From contig NZ_JAPEOS010000003.1 of NCBI RefSeq assembly GCF_026340975.1, positions 1,364,001-1,428,000 of the forward strand: a DNA stretch of 64,000 nt, given 5' to 3'. Source of the DNA: Streptomyces sp. NBC_01214 (GTDB taxonomy: Bacteria; Actinomycetota; Actinomycetes; Streptomycetales; Streptomycetaceae). Below are positions 8,358-16,844 of this stretch, piece after piece. The first letter of the stretch is position 1. Each line of letters opens with the position of its first letter. Under the pieces are notes generated by a model. It did not search any database and was not told the origin of the DNA. It was given only the letters and a program-made list of their open reading frames with translations. A program made the translations under genes and the position numbers.

Positions 8358-10150
8358 TGCCCCGCCTCCATCTCGGCGCCTGGGTCGACCGGGGGGTCGA
8401 CTTCCTCCAGAGCCACCTCTCCTGGCTGTTCGAGGCCATCAGCGTGCTCGTCACCGGCCTCTACGACGGCATCGACGCCGTCCTCTCCGCCCCCGCCCCG
8501 CTGCTCTTCGCGGGCATCCTGGCCGTCGCCGCCTGGTGGCTGCGCGGTCTGCTGGCGGGCCTGCTCGCTTTCGCGGGCTTCGCTCTGGTCGACTCCCTCG
8601 GACTGTGGGAGGACGCCATGTCCACCCTGTCCCTGGTCCTGGTCGCGACCCTCGTGACCCTGGCCTTCGCAATCCCGCTCGGTATCTGGGCCTCCAGATC
8701 CGACCGGGTCAGCGCCCTCCTGCGGCCGGTCTTGGACTTCATGCAGACCATGCCGGCCATGGTCTACCTGATCCCCGGCATCATCTTCTTCGGGGTGGGC
8801 GTGGTGCCCGGCATCATCGCGACCATCATCTTCTCGCTGCCCCCGGGCGTGCGGATGACCGAGCTCGGCATCCGCCAGGTCGACGGGGAACTGGTCGAGG
8901 CCGCCGAGGCCTTCGGCACCAGCCCGCGCGACACCCTCGTACGCGTCCAGCTCCCGCTGGCCCTGCCCACCGTCATGGCGGGCATCAACCAGGTCATCAT
9001 GCTGGGCCTGTCCATGGTCGTCATCGCCGGCATGGTCGGCGGCGGCGGACTCGGCGGCGCCGTCTACAAGGCCATCGGCAACGTCGACATCGGCCTCGGT
9101 TTCGAGGCCGGCGTGTCCATCGTCATCCTCGCCATGTACCTGGACCGGATGACCGGCGCGCTCGGTCGTCAGGTCTCCCCGATCGGCCGCCGTACGCTCG
9201 CCAAGGCGCGGGCCGCCGCGACCGGCGCGGCCAAGGTGTGGAACCACCGCCCCCAGCCCGCGTACGCGATCAGCGGCGCCGTCGTCCTGGCGCTCGTCGC
9301 GGGCGGCCTGAACACCTTCGGCGGCTCCGCCGCCGAGGACGGCCCGGCCGGTGCCGCGAACATCGGCAAGGGCCGCACCCTGTCCGTCGGCTACATCCCG
9401 TGGGACGAGGGCATCGCCTCCACCTTCCTGTGGAAGGAGCTCCTGGAGCGCCGCGGCTTCAAGGTCGACGCCCGCCAGCTGGAGGCCGGGGCGCTCTACA
9501 CCGGCCTGGCCGGCGGCCAGCTCGACTTCCAGACCGACGCCTGGCTGCCCGTCACCCACGCCCAGTACTGGGAGAAGTACGGGAACAAGCTGGAGGACCT
9601 CGGCTCCTGGTACGGCCCCACCTCGCTGGAGCTGTCCGTGCCCTCCTCCATGAAGGACGTGCGTTCGCTCGCGGACCTCAAGGGCAAGGCGGACCGGTTC
9701 AAGGGCCGGATCATCGGCATCGAGCCGAGCGCCGGCGAGATGTCGATCCTCAAGGACAAGGTCCTGAAGGAGTACGGCCTCGACGGTGAGTACCAGGTCG
9801 TCGACGGCTCCACGCCCGGCATGCTCGCCGAGCTGAAGCGCGCCTACGAGAAGAAGGAGCCGGTCGCGGTCGTGCTGTGGTCCCCGCACTGGGCGTACTC
9901 CTCCTACGAGCTGACCAAGCTCGAAGACCCCAAGGGAGCCTGGGGCAAGGGCGACGGGATCCACACCCTGGCCCGCAAGGGCTTCGGTGAGGACGAGCCG
10001 AAGGTCGCCGAATGGCTGAAGTCCTTCAAGCTCACCGAGGAGCAGCTGACCGGTCTGGAAGCGAAGATCCAGCAGACCGGAAAGGGCAAGGAACAGCAGG
10101 CGGTCCGTGCCTGGCTGCAGGACCACCCCGAGATCGACCGGCTCGCGTAA
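8357..10150 (+). CDS. Glycine betaine ABC importer, fused permease and substrate-binding protein
   Basis: 597 residues. The first half (about 1-310) is an OpuAB/ProW permease with roughly six to seven membrane helices and the coupling motif EAAEAFGTSPRDTLVRVQLPLA. After one more hydrophobic segment (about 310-330), the second half (about 345-597) is an OpuAC-type binding protein facing outward. It contains VGYIPWDEGIASTFLW, DAWLPVTHAQYW and SPHWAYSSYELT; tryptophans in such motifs cage trimethylammonium groups. This permease-receptor fusion resembles lactococcal OpuABC. The binding protein needs no separate lipid anchor. A large hairpin follows the stop. Confidence 0.92.
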   Translation: MPRLHLGAWVDRGVDFLQSHLSWLFEAISVLVTGLYDGIDAVLSAPAPLLFAGILAVAAWWLRGLLAGLLAFAGFALVDSLGLWEDAMSTLSLVLVATLVTLAFAIPLGIWASRSDRVSALLRPVLDFMQTMPAMVYLIPGIIFFGVGVVPGIIATIIFSLPPGVRMTELGIRQVDGELVEAAEAFGTSPRDTLVRVQLPLALPTVMAGINQVIMLGLSMVVIAGMVGGGGLGGAVYKAIGNVDIGLGFEAGVSIVILAMYLDRMTGALGRQVSPIGRRTLAKARAAATGAAKVWNHRPQPAYAISGAVVLALVAGGLNTFGGSAAEDGPAGAANIGKGRTLSVGYIPWDEGIASTFLWKELLERRGFKVDARQLEAGALYTGLAGGQLDFQTDAWLPVTHAQYWEKYGNKLEDLGSWYGPTSLELSVPSSMKDVRSLADLKGKADRFKGRIIGIEPSAGEMSILKDKVLKEYGLDGEYQVVDGSTPGMLAELKRAYEKKEPVAVVLWSPHWAYSSYELTKLEDPKGAWGKGDGIHTLARKGFGEDEPKVAEWLKSFKLTEEQLTGLEAKIQQTGKGKEQQAVRAWLQDHPEIDRLA

Positions 10151-10193
10151 CACCGCGGGCGGCCGGTCGGCCTGGCGGCCGCCCCCCGGTGAA

Positions 10194-10250
10194 GGCGCCG
10201 CCGCACGCAGGACCCGTACCGTCGTACGGTCCTGCGCGCGGCGGCGCCTT
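10194..10250. terminator. Bidirectional terminator between converging genes
   Basis: A long hairpin with arms GGCGCCGCCGC plus CGCAGGACC and their complements, around a central CGTACCGTCGTAC loop region. It lies between the ABC permease (stop 10150) and the MMPL gene (stop 10269) and can serve both strands. Confidence 0.75.
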
Positions 10251-10268
10251 TCGTGCGTCCGGGGCGGC

Positions 10269-12473
10269 TCAGCCGACCAGTACCCGGTCCGGAGTGCGTC
10301 GCGCGTCCGGGTCGGTGTCCTGCGTGCGGGGGCGCGGGCGCACCGGCCACCACATGGACCGCCCCAGGAGGGTGGCCAGCGCGGGCACCAGCACGATCGA
10401 CAGGAGGAAGGCGGAGAGCATGATCCCGAGGGCCGTCGCGAAGCCGATCTGCTGGGTGGAGGGGGCGGGGGTGACGGCCAGGCTCCCGAAGGAGGCGGCC
10501 AGCACCAGGCCCGCCGTGGCGATGGCGGGCGCCGTGTGCCGCACGGCGCGGCCCACCGCGGCCCGGGCCGGACCGGGCCGTGCCATCTCCTCCCGGATCC
10601 GGTCGCTCATCAGGATGTTGTAGTCGGTGCCCAGCGCGACCACGAACAGGAACAGCACGAGCGGCAGGGTGAAGTCCACCCCGGGCCGGTCCAGCGCGTG
10701 CTGGAACACCAGGGTCGAGGCGCCGAGGGTGGCGGCGAAGCCGAGCCCGACCGAGGCCAGCAGGATCACCGGTGCCAGCAGGCTGCGCAGCAGGGCGAGC
10801 AGGATCAGCGCGATGAGCGCCGCGGCCACCGGGAAGACCACCCGCAGGTCCTTGTCCACCGCCGTCGAGATATCGGCGAAGATCGCCGCGGTGCCGCCCA
10901 CGTGCACCTCCGTACCCGCGGGGGTCCGAGCCAGGGCCGTGGCCCTGACCGGGCCGGTCACCAGGTCGCGCGCCTCCTGCCGCTGCGGGTCGGAGGTGAG
11001 GAACAGGTCGATCCGCGCCGCCCGCCGGTCCTCGCTCAGCACGGTGTCCGCGACCCGGCCCACCCCACCGACCCCGGCGAGCGCCTTGGACAGTCCGCCG
11101 AGGCGTTCGACGGTCAGGGCGGCGCCGTCGGAAGCGGTCACGAAGACGCTGGTCGGGTCGGACACCCCGGCCGGCAGGGCGCGGGCCACCTCGGCCGCGG
11201 TGGCGACGGCGGCGGTGCGTTCGCCGCCCCCACCGCCCTGCCCGTAGTCCATGCGCATTCCCACGACGCCGGCGGCCAGCGTGCCGAGCAGCGCCACCGA
11301 GGCGAGGACCAGGACGAACGGGCGGCGCGCCACCCGGTCGCCCATCCGTGCGGCGGCCCCCGGGCGGGGCTCGCGCTCCAGGGACCGGGAAGGCCAGAAC
11401 ATCTTGCGGCCCGTGACCGCCAGCAGGGCCGGCATCAGGGTCAGGCTGCCCAGCAGCATCACCAGTACGGACAGCGCGATGGCCGGTCCGAGGACCCGGA
11501 ACTGGCCGAAGGAGGCGACCCCGAGGGTGGCGAAGGCGGCGACGATGGTCAGCGCCGCGGAGGTGATGGCCGTACCCACCCGCCCGGCTACGTGGGCGGC
11601 CGCTTCGCGCCCGGACTGGTCGGGGTGTTCGCGCAGGTGTTCCCGGAAGCGGAAGAGGAGGAACAGGAAGTAGTCGATCCCGATGCCCATCAGAACGACA
11701 CTGATCAAACTCGGTGTGGATTCGGACAGTCCGATCCCGGTCAGCAGCGCGGCGCCGACCACCGCGCCCGTCGCGGCGCCCCCGATGACGCTGACCGCGA
11801 GCAGCGGCAGCAGGGCCGCCAGGGCACTGCGGAAGACGAGCACGTGCAGGAGGACGATGACCGCGAGCATGGCGATGCCGACGACCGTCGAGCGGGTCTT
11901 CTCCGCGTCCGTCGTGTCCACCCGGTCGGCGATGCCGCCGGTGAAACCGGTGCGCAGGTCGTCCTCCGCCAGGGCGTCCCGGGCCGAGTCCCGGAAGGCC
12001 CGGTAGGTTTCCTGCACCCCGGGATCGGCGGGGTTCCCCCTCAGTTCGACGGACAGCAGCCGGAACGAGCGGTCGGGCGCCGTCATGGCCGGGCTGACCC
12101 GGGGGACCTGCGAGTGGTCCTGTGCGAGCGGCATCGTCTCCTCGGTCCTCGGCATGACGACGCGCTTCTCGGCCAACCTTGCGGCCTGCGCGTCGATGCG
12201 CTGCTCGTCGGCGGCGGTGAGCGGCGCCCCGTCCGACCGGGCCACCAGCACGGTCAGCAGGTTGGCGTCCGGCTTCGCCCCGAACCGCTCCTCGGCGATC
12301 TTCAGAGCGGCAGCCGAGTCGTACTGTGCGGGAAGGAACCCGCCGTTGCCGGTCTGGACGGCGCGGAAGACGAACGCCTGGCCCAGGACGGCCGCCGCCA
12401 ATCCCAGGACCACCCACAGGGCGATCACCTTCCACGGACTTCGCGTCGAGAATCCGGTCAGGGCGCGGATCAC
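10269..12473 (-). CDS. MMPL/RND-family transporter
   Basis: 734-residue exporter of the MmpL/HAE2 type, driven by the proton gradient. One N-terminal helix (about 15-35) is followed by an outside loop of about 150 residues. Then come five helices with the typical ESTPSLISVVLMGIGIDYFLFLLFR stretch (about 205-230). A second matching half follows, with GTDYNILMSDR near residue 610. GTG 12473 is chosen because GGAGGAAAT precedes it; the open extension to 12680 is non-coding in composition. It is divergent from a sensor kinase/response regulator pair that probably controls it. The exported substrate is unknown (lipid, pigment or antibiotic). Confidence 0.92.
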   Translation of the reverse strand: MIRALTGFSTRSPWKVIALWVVLGLAAAVLGQAFVFRAVQTGNGGFLPAQYDSAAALKIAEERFGAKPDANLLTVLVARSDGAPLTAADEQRIDAQAARLAEKRVVMPRTEETMPLAQDHSQVPRVSPAMTAPDRSFRLLSVELRGNPADPGVQETYRAFRDSARDALAEDDLRTGFTGGIADRVDTTDAEKTRSTVVGIAMLAVIVLLHVLVFRSALAALLPLLAVSVIGGAATGAVVGAALLTGIGLSESTPSLISVVLMGIGIDYFLFLLFRFREHLREHPDQSGREAAAHVAGRVGTAITSAALTIVAAFATLGVASFGQFRVLGPAIALSVLVMLLGSLTLMPALLAVTGRKMFWPSRSLEREPRPGAAARMGDRVARRPFVLVLASVALLGTLAAGVVGMRMDYGQGGGGGERTAAVATAAEVARALPAGVSDPTSVFVTASDGAALTVERLGGLSKALAGVGGVGRVADTVLSEDRRAARIDLFLTSDPQRQEARDLVTGPVRATALARTPAGTEVHVGGTAAIFADISTAVDKDLRVVFPVAAALIALILLALLRSLLAPVILLASVGLGFAATLGASTLVFQHALDRPGVDFTLPLVLFLFVVALGTDYNILMSDRIREEMARPGPARAAVGRAVRHTAPAIATAGLVLAASFGSLAVTPAPSTQQIGFATALGIMLSAFLLSIVLVPALATLLGRSMWWPVRPRPRTQDTDPDARRTPDRVLVG

Positions 12474-12700
12474 ATTTCCTCCGGTCTGTGCGGTGCCGGC
12501 CAGGGGTTCCCGGCCTGACTCCAGACCATCAGGAGGGAGCGGACGAAACATCGGGTCGGGGGAGGATCCGCACCCCGGGACCAGGGTCCGGCCGTCCGCG
12601 CCGAACAGGACTCCGGTCCTGGTACGGGCCCCGACCGTGGTCGGGTGGCTTGGCCGGCGGCCGGTGCCAGAATGGATCACCGGGGGACAGGACGGGCGGC

Positions 12701-13921
12701 ATGGGGGTGGGCATGGGTGCGGGTACGCGTGCGAGCACGACTACGACTACGGATGCGGTCGCGGGTGCGGGTGCGGACGGGGCCGCCGAGCGGGGGCCGT
12801 GGACGCGCAACGACGCGCTCGTGGCGATAGCCGCCGGTGCCACCGACCTCGTGGGCTTCTCCCTGGGCTCCTTGACCGAGGGCGGGTCCCTCAGCGTGAC
12901 CGCGGCCGCCCTGCTGGTCGTCTCGGCGATGACCCTGCTCGCCCGGCGCTTCCACCCGCTGCCGGTCCTCGCCGCGGTCCTGGCACTCGGCGCCCTGGTG
13001 AACATGGCCGCCCCGCTGTCCCCGCACTTCACCCTCAGCCTCACGATCGCCCTCTACTCGGTGGTCAGGGTGAGCCGCCCCGCCGTGGTCGCGGTGACGG
13101 TGGTCGCGGCGGTACCCCTCGTATCCGCGGGCCAACGCGGCTGGCCGTTGCCCTACGGGTGGTGGGGTCTGGCCGGAAACGCGGTGGCCGCCCTCATCAC
13201 CGTCACCGCGGCCGTGGTGGTCAACCACCGGCAACGGGAGGCCGCGACCCAGCGGACGCTGCTCGCCGACCGGGCGGTGGCCGAGGAGCGCCGCCGGATC
13301 GCGCGCGAACTGCACGACATCGTCGCCCACCACATCACCACCATGCAGCTGATGGCCGGCGGGGCGCGGGCCAACCTCGCGCACGACCCCGAGGTGTCCC
13401 GGGAGGCGCTGGTCACCCTGGAGGACTCCGGGCGGATGGCGCTGCGCGAGATGCGCCAACTCCTCGACGTACTACGGGCCGGGGAAGAACCGGAACAGAC
13501 CCCGCCGGCGCCGCAACCCGGGGCGGACGATCTCGGCCGGATCATCACCGAGTCCCGACTGGCCGGAACGGAGACCGAGTTCACCGTGGACGGGCCGGTC
13601 CGCCCGCTCCCGCCGACCGTGGGCCTCACCGTCTTCCGGATCGTCCAGGAGGCCCTGACCAACACCCGCAAGCACGCGGGCCGGGCGCGGGCCCACGTAC
13701 GGCTCACGTACCGCGGGGACGAGGTCGGCGTCGAGGTGCGCGACGACGGAGCGGGAGCGCAGGCACCGCCCGCACGCCTCACGGCGCGCTCCGGGTACGG
13801 TCTGATCGGTATGCACGAGCGGGTCGCCCTGCAGGGCGGAACCCTGGAGGCCGCAGCCCTCGCGGGCGGCGGATTCCGGGTGGCGGCCCGGATCCCTCTC
13901 CCGGTCCAAGACCCCGCCTGA
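12701..13921 (+). CDS. NarL-type sensor histidine kinase
   Basis: 406 residues. A Gly/Ala/Thr-rich N-terminus is followed by about five membrane helices (about residues 40-165) with almost no outer loops, so it probably senses in or near the membrane. The HisKA_3 box RRIARELHDIVAHHITTMQ (about 200-218) holds the phospho-accepting His. The ATPase domain shows RIVQEALTNTRKHA (N box) and YGLIGMHERV. Its gene is 17 bp from the response regulator gene. It is divergent from the MMPL transporter, the usual layout of an envelope-stress or drug-response pair. Confidence 0.92.
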   Translation: MGVGMGAGTRASTTTTTDAVAGAGADGAAERGPWTRNDALVAIAAGATDLVGFSLGSLTEGGSLSVTAAALLVVSAMTLLARRFHPLPVLAAVLALGALVNMAAPLSPHFTLSLTIALYSVVRVSRPAVVAVTVVAAVPLVSAGQRGWPLPYGWWGLAGNAVAALITVTAAVVVNHRQREAATQRTLLADRAVAEERRRIARELHDIVAHHITTMQLMAGGARANLAHDPEVSREALVTLEDSGRMALREMRQLLDVLRAGEEPEQTPPAPQPGADDLGRIITESRLAGTETEFTVDGPVRPLPPTVGLTVFRIVQEALTNTRKHAGRARAHVRLTYRGDEVGVEVRDDGAGAQAPPARLTARSGYGLIGMHERVALQGGTLEAAALAGGGFRVAARIPLPVQDPA

Positions 13922-13938
13922 AGAGAGGAACCGCACGG

Positions 13939-14607
13939 ATGATCCGTGTACTCATCGCCGACGACCAGCCGCTGGTCCGGCGCGGCCTGGCCCTGATCCT
14001 GGGCCCCGACCCGGAGTTCGAGGTCGTGGGCGAGGCCGAGGACGGAGCCCGGGCCGTGGCACTCGCCCACGAGGTACGGCCCGACGTGGTCGTCATGGAC
14101 ATCCGCATGCCGGTCATGGACGGGGTCAAGGCCACCGAGGAACTCGCGCGCACGCTCCCCGGAACCCGCGTCCTGGCCCTCAGCACCTTCGACATGGACG
14201 AGTACGTGGTCGCCGCCCTGCGCGCCGGCGCGTACGGCTTCCTGCCCAAGGACGTCTCCCCGGAGGAGCTGATCGCCGCGGTCCGCATCGTCCACACCGG
14301 CGAGGCCGCCGTCGCGCCGCGGCTGCTCAGCCGACTCCTCTCCGCCTACGTGCGCACCCCCGCGCGGCCGCGGTCGTGGGCGGCCGAGACCCCCCTCGAA
14401 CTCACCCCGCGCGAGCTGGAGATCTGGCGGCTCATGGCCGCCGGCCGGGGCAACGCCGAGATAGCCGCGCAACTGGACATCAGCATCTCCACGGTCAAGA
14501 ACCACATCACCGGCATCTTCGGCAAGCTGGGCGTACGCGACCGTGCCCAAGCGGTGATCGCGGCGTACGAATCGGGCCTGGTGGAGGCCGGTAGCGGGAA
14601 CGGTTGA
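13939..14607 (+). CDS. NarL/FixJ-family response regulator
   Basis: 222 residues. The receiver domain (1-120) has the acidic pair DD near residues 9-10, the phospho-accepting Asp in VVMDIRMPVMDG (about 54), a conserved Thr/Ser region and K in FLPKDVSPEEL. The LuxR HTH occupies about 148-212 (LTPRELEIWRLMAAG, then STVKNHITGIFGKLGV). AGAGGAA precedes the ATG. It pairs with the kinase just upstream and probably activates or represses the divergent MMPL gene. Confidence 0.93.
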   Translation: MIRVLIADDQPLVRRGLALILGPDPEFEVVGEAEDGARAVALAHEVRPDVVVMDIRMPVMDGVKATEELARTLPGTRVLALSTFDMDEYVVAALRAGAYGFLPKDVSPEELIAAVRIVHTGEAAVAPRLLSRLLSAYVRTPARPRSWAAETPLELTPRELEIWRLMAAGRGNAEIAAQLDISISTVKNHITGIFGKLGVRDRAQAVIAAYESGLVEAGSGNG

Positions 14608-14750
14608 TCACCAAGTGCCCGGAAGAGGACCGGATTCCTCCTGCGGACCGCACCTGTGACCAGCCAGAACACTGGAGGATTCGCCCGTGCGCGCACGGGC
14701 CCGTCCATGGCACAGTGCGATCAGCCCAACCGTGCGACCAGGGAGCCTCC

Positions 14751-14972
14751 ATGCGCGATCCGCACGCCACGCCGCTCACGGCCGCCCCCGAGTGCCTGCC
14801 GGAGCCCCGCCCGCTGCCCTGCTGCCCGGTGTGCGCCGGCGCACCGGAACGCATCTCCTGGCGCCAGCGGCCGGGGCGGCCGGTGACCCTGGTCTTCGAC
14901 CCCTGCGGCCACCGCTGGTCCTCCCCGGCCCCGCCGGTCCTGGCGGTCACCCCACCGCTCCCGCCGTCCTGA
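14751..14972 (+). CDS. Small cysteine-containing protein, possible zinc ribbon
   Basis: 73 residues. The middle carries CCPVC and, 33 residues later, DPCGHRW, four to five Cys/His residues spaced like a zinc ribbon. Both ends are proline-rich. GGGAG lies about six bases before the ATG. It is 57 bp upstream of the hemerythrin gene on the same strand. The function is unknown; a metal-binding or RNA/protein-contact role would be a guess. Confidence 0.55.
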   Translation: MRDPHATPLTAAPECLPEPRPLPCCPVCAGAPERISWRQRPGRPVTLVFDPCGHRWSSPAPPVLAVTPPLPPS

Positions 14973-15029
14973 CGGTCGTGGCAAGTCGGTTGCAAGTGCC
15001 GTGCAACCGGGCTCCCAAGACTGGTCCTC

Positions 15030-15713
15030 ATGAACGCGAACCACCCCTCCAGTACCACCGTCCACCCCTACACCCGCGAAATGGCGATGATCCACCAGGT
15101 GTTCCGCCGCGAGTCGCGCCTCCTGGCCGAACTCGTCCAGGAGGTCCGCCCCGCCGACACCGCCCGCTCCGGGATCCTCGCCGAACACTGGCGGCTGTAC
15201 TCCGTGGGCCTGCACACCCATCACACCGGCGAGGACGAGATGCTCTGGCCGGTCCTGCTGCCCCACCTGGACCTCGATGCCGAGCAGGTCCTGGCGATGG
15301 AGGCGCAGCACCACGCACTCGCCGAAGGGATCGCCGAGGTCCAGCGCCTGATGGACCGGTGGGAGGCGCAGGCCCGCCCCGAAGACCGCGACGAACTCGC
15401 CGAGGCGCTGCGCACGCACCACCGGCAGCTGTGCGCCCACCTCGACGAGGAAGAGCGGGAGGTCATGCCCCTGGTCGCGCTGCACGTGACCGAGGAGCAG
15501 TGGCACGCGCTGGGGGAGCGGGGCCTCGCCGAGACGCCACGGAACCGCCTGATGATCGCCCTGGGCGCCATCCTGGAGGACAGCTCGCCCGACGAGCGGC
15601 AGGAGTTCCTCGGCCGGCTGCCCCTCCCGGCCCGGGTGCTGTGGAAGCTCGTCGGCCGGCGCCAGTACCGCCGCGAGACCGACCGGATCCGCGGCCGGCA
15701 CACGTCCGCCTGA
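15030..15713 (+). CDS. Hemerythrin-domain protein
   Basis: 227-residue cytoplasmic four-helix protein. Iron ligands of the HHE type are visible: H near residue 23 (MIHQVFRRES), the HTHHTGEDEMLWP motif around 62-74, a Gln/His-rich EAQHHALAEG around 92 and a final HLDEEEREVMP around 135. Such proteins bind a di-iron centre and sense or handle oxygen or nitric oxide. A C-terminal extension (about 155-227) has no known domain. It sits between a small Cys protein and an F420-type oxidoreductase gene. Confidence 0.88.
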   Translation: MNANHPSSTTVHPYTREMAMIHQVFRRESRLLAELVQEVRPADTARSGILAEHWRLYSVGLHTHHTGEDEMLWPVLLPHLDLDAEQVLAMEAQHHALAEGIAEVQRLMDRWEAQARPEDRDELAEALRTHHRQLCAHLDEEEREVMPLVALHVTEEQWHALGERGLAETPRNRLMIALGAILEDSSPDERQEFLGRLPLPARVLWKLVGRRQYRRETDRIRGRHTSA

Positions 15714-15834
15714 CGTGCCCGTGCCGTCCCGGTCCGGCCGCCCGCCCCTGCGGCCCGGCCCCGAATCCCCGCCCGCCGCCCCGGCGCAGCGCCGCGGCGA
15801 CCCCCGCCCCGTACCGATCGAGGAACTCCCACCG

Positions 15835-16752
15835 ATGCGCATCGGATTCTCCGTCCCCCAGTTCGGCCCGTTCGCCGACCCCGACCGCACCGCCGCGATG
15901 TGCGCGGCGCTGGAAGCACTCGGCTGTCACAGCCTCTGGGTGGCCGACCGGCTCCTGGCCCCGCTCGCCCCGCCCGACGGCTACCCCGGCGGACAGCAGA
16001 TGCCCGCCCGGTACGGCACCCACCTCGACCCGCTCCTCGCCCTGGGCCTGGCGGCCACCGCCACCGAACGCGTGCGTCTGGGCAGCAGCACCCTCAACGC
16101 CCTGTGGCAGCCGCCCCTCGTGCTCGCCCGGGCGCTGACGACCCTCGACCTGATCAGCCACGGGCGCCTGGACATGGGCATCGGGCTGGGCTGGATGCGT
16201 GAGGAGTACGAGGCCGCAGGGGTGCCCTGGAAGGGCCGCGGGGCCCGGCTGGAGGAGACCCTCGACGTCCTCGATGCCGTATGGCGCTGCGATCCGGTCA
16301 CCCACACCGGCCCCTTGTGGACCGTCCCCGAGTCGACCGTCCTCCCCAAACCCCTCCAGAGCCCGAGGCCGCCGATCCTGTTGGGCGGCTTCACCCCGTA
16401 CGCCCTGGAGCGGGTCGGCAGGCGCGCCGACGGCTGGCTCGCGGCCTCGATGCCCCTGCCCTACTTCCACGCGCTCTGGGCGGTCGCCGTCGAGGCCGCC
16501 GAACGGGCGGGCCGGGACCCGGCGGGGCTGCGCCGGGTGTTCCGCGTCAACCCCGAGGTCACCACGACCGAGGCCGACCCCGCGGAGGCCCACCACCGCG
16601 GGACCGTGCGCCAGATCTGCGACCACCTCGAGCAGATGTGCACGGCGGAGACCGACGAGGTGCTCGTGGACCTCCAGCTGACGACGGACTCGCCCGAAGA
16701 GTTCCTGGACCTCGCGGCGGCGTTCACGGCCGAACTGTCCCCACCGGCCTGA
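15835..16752 (+). CDS. LLM-class F420-dependent oxidoreductase
   Basis: 305 residues, luciferase-like TIM barrel. The start is IGFSVPQFGPFADP. Other family stretches are HSLWVADRLLAPLA, VRLGSSTLNALWQPP near residue 80, LDLISHGRLDMGIGLGWM near 105-122 and PPILLGGFTPYALERVGRRADGW near 180. These place it with TIGR03619-like F420 enzymes, which move hydride between coenzyme F420 and an unknown substrate. GAGGAACTC precedes the ATG 15835; the open stretch upstream is non-coding in character. The last 22 bp of coding sequence, including the end of the ORF, are repeated just after the stop. Confidence 0.88.
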   Translation: MRIGFSVPQFGPFADPDRTAAMCAALEALGCHSLWVADRLLAPLAPPDGYPGGQQMPARYGTHLDPLLALGLAATATERVRLGSSTLNALWQPPLVLARALTTLDLISHGRLDMGIGLGWMREEYEAAGVPWKGRGARLEETLDVLDAVWRCDPVTHTGPLWTVPESTVLPKPLQSPRPPILLGGFTPYALERVGRRADGWLAASMPLPYFHALWAVAVEAAERAGRDPAGLRRVFRVNPEVTTTEADPAEAHHRGTVRQICDHLEQMCTAETDEVLVDLQLTTDSPEEFLDLAAAFTAELSPPA

Positions 16753-16785
16753 CCGGCCCAACCGGCCGAACTGTCCCCACCGGCC
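16728..16785. repeat. 22-bp direct repeat at the end of the LLM gene
   Basis: GGCCGAACTGTCCCCACCGG at 16728 recurs at 16764, both continuing CC. The first copy spells the last residues of the oxidoreductase, and the second is past its stop. It is probably a small tandem duplication of the gene end. Confidence 0.7.
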
Positions 16786-16844
16786 CAGCCGGCCGAGCCG
16801 TCGCCGCCCCGACCGCCCCGCGGCGACGCGCCCGAGGGCCGCCC

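Noticed and set aside
8075..10153. 692-codon minus-strand ORF opposite the ABC permease
   Set aside because: Antisense of a clear transporter; composition unlike a protein.
10107..12518. 803-codon plus-strand ORF opposite the MMPL gene
   Set aside because: Antisense shadow; the minus strand has helices and RND motifs.
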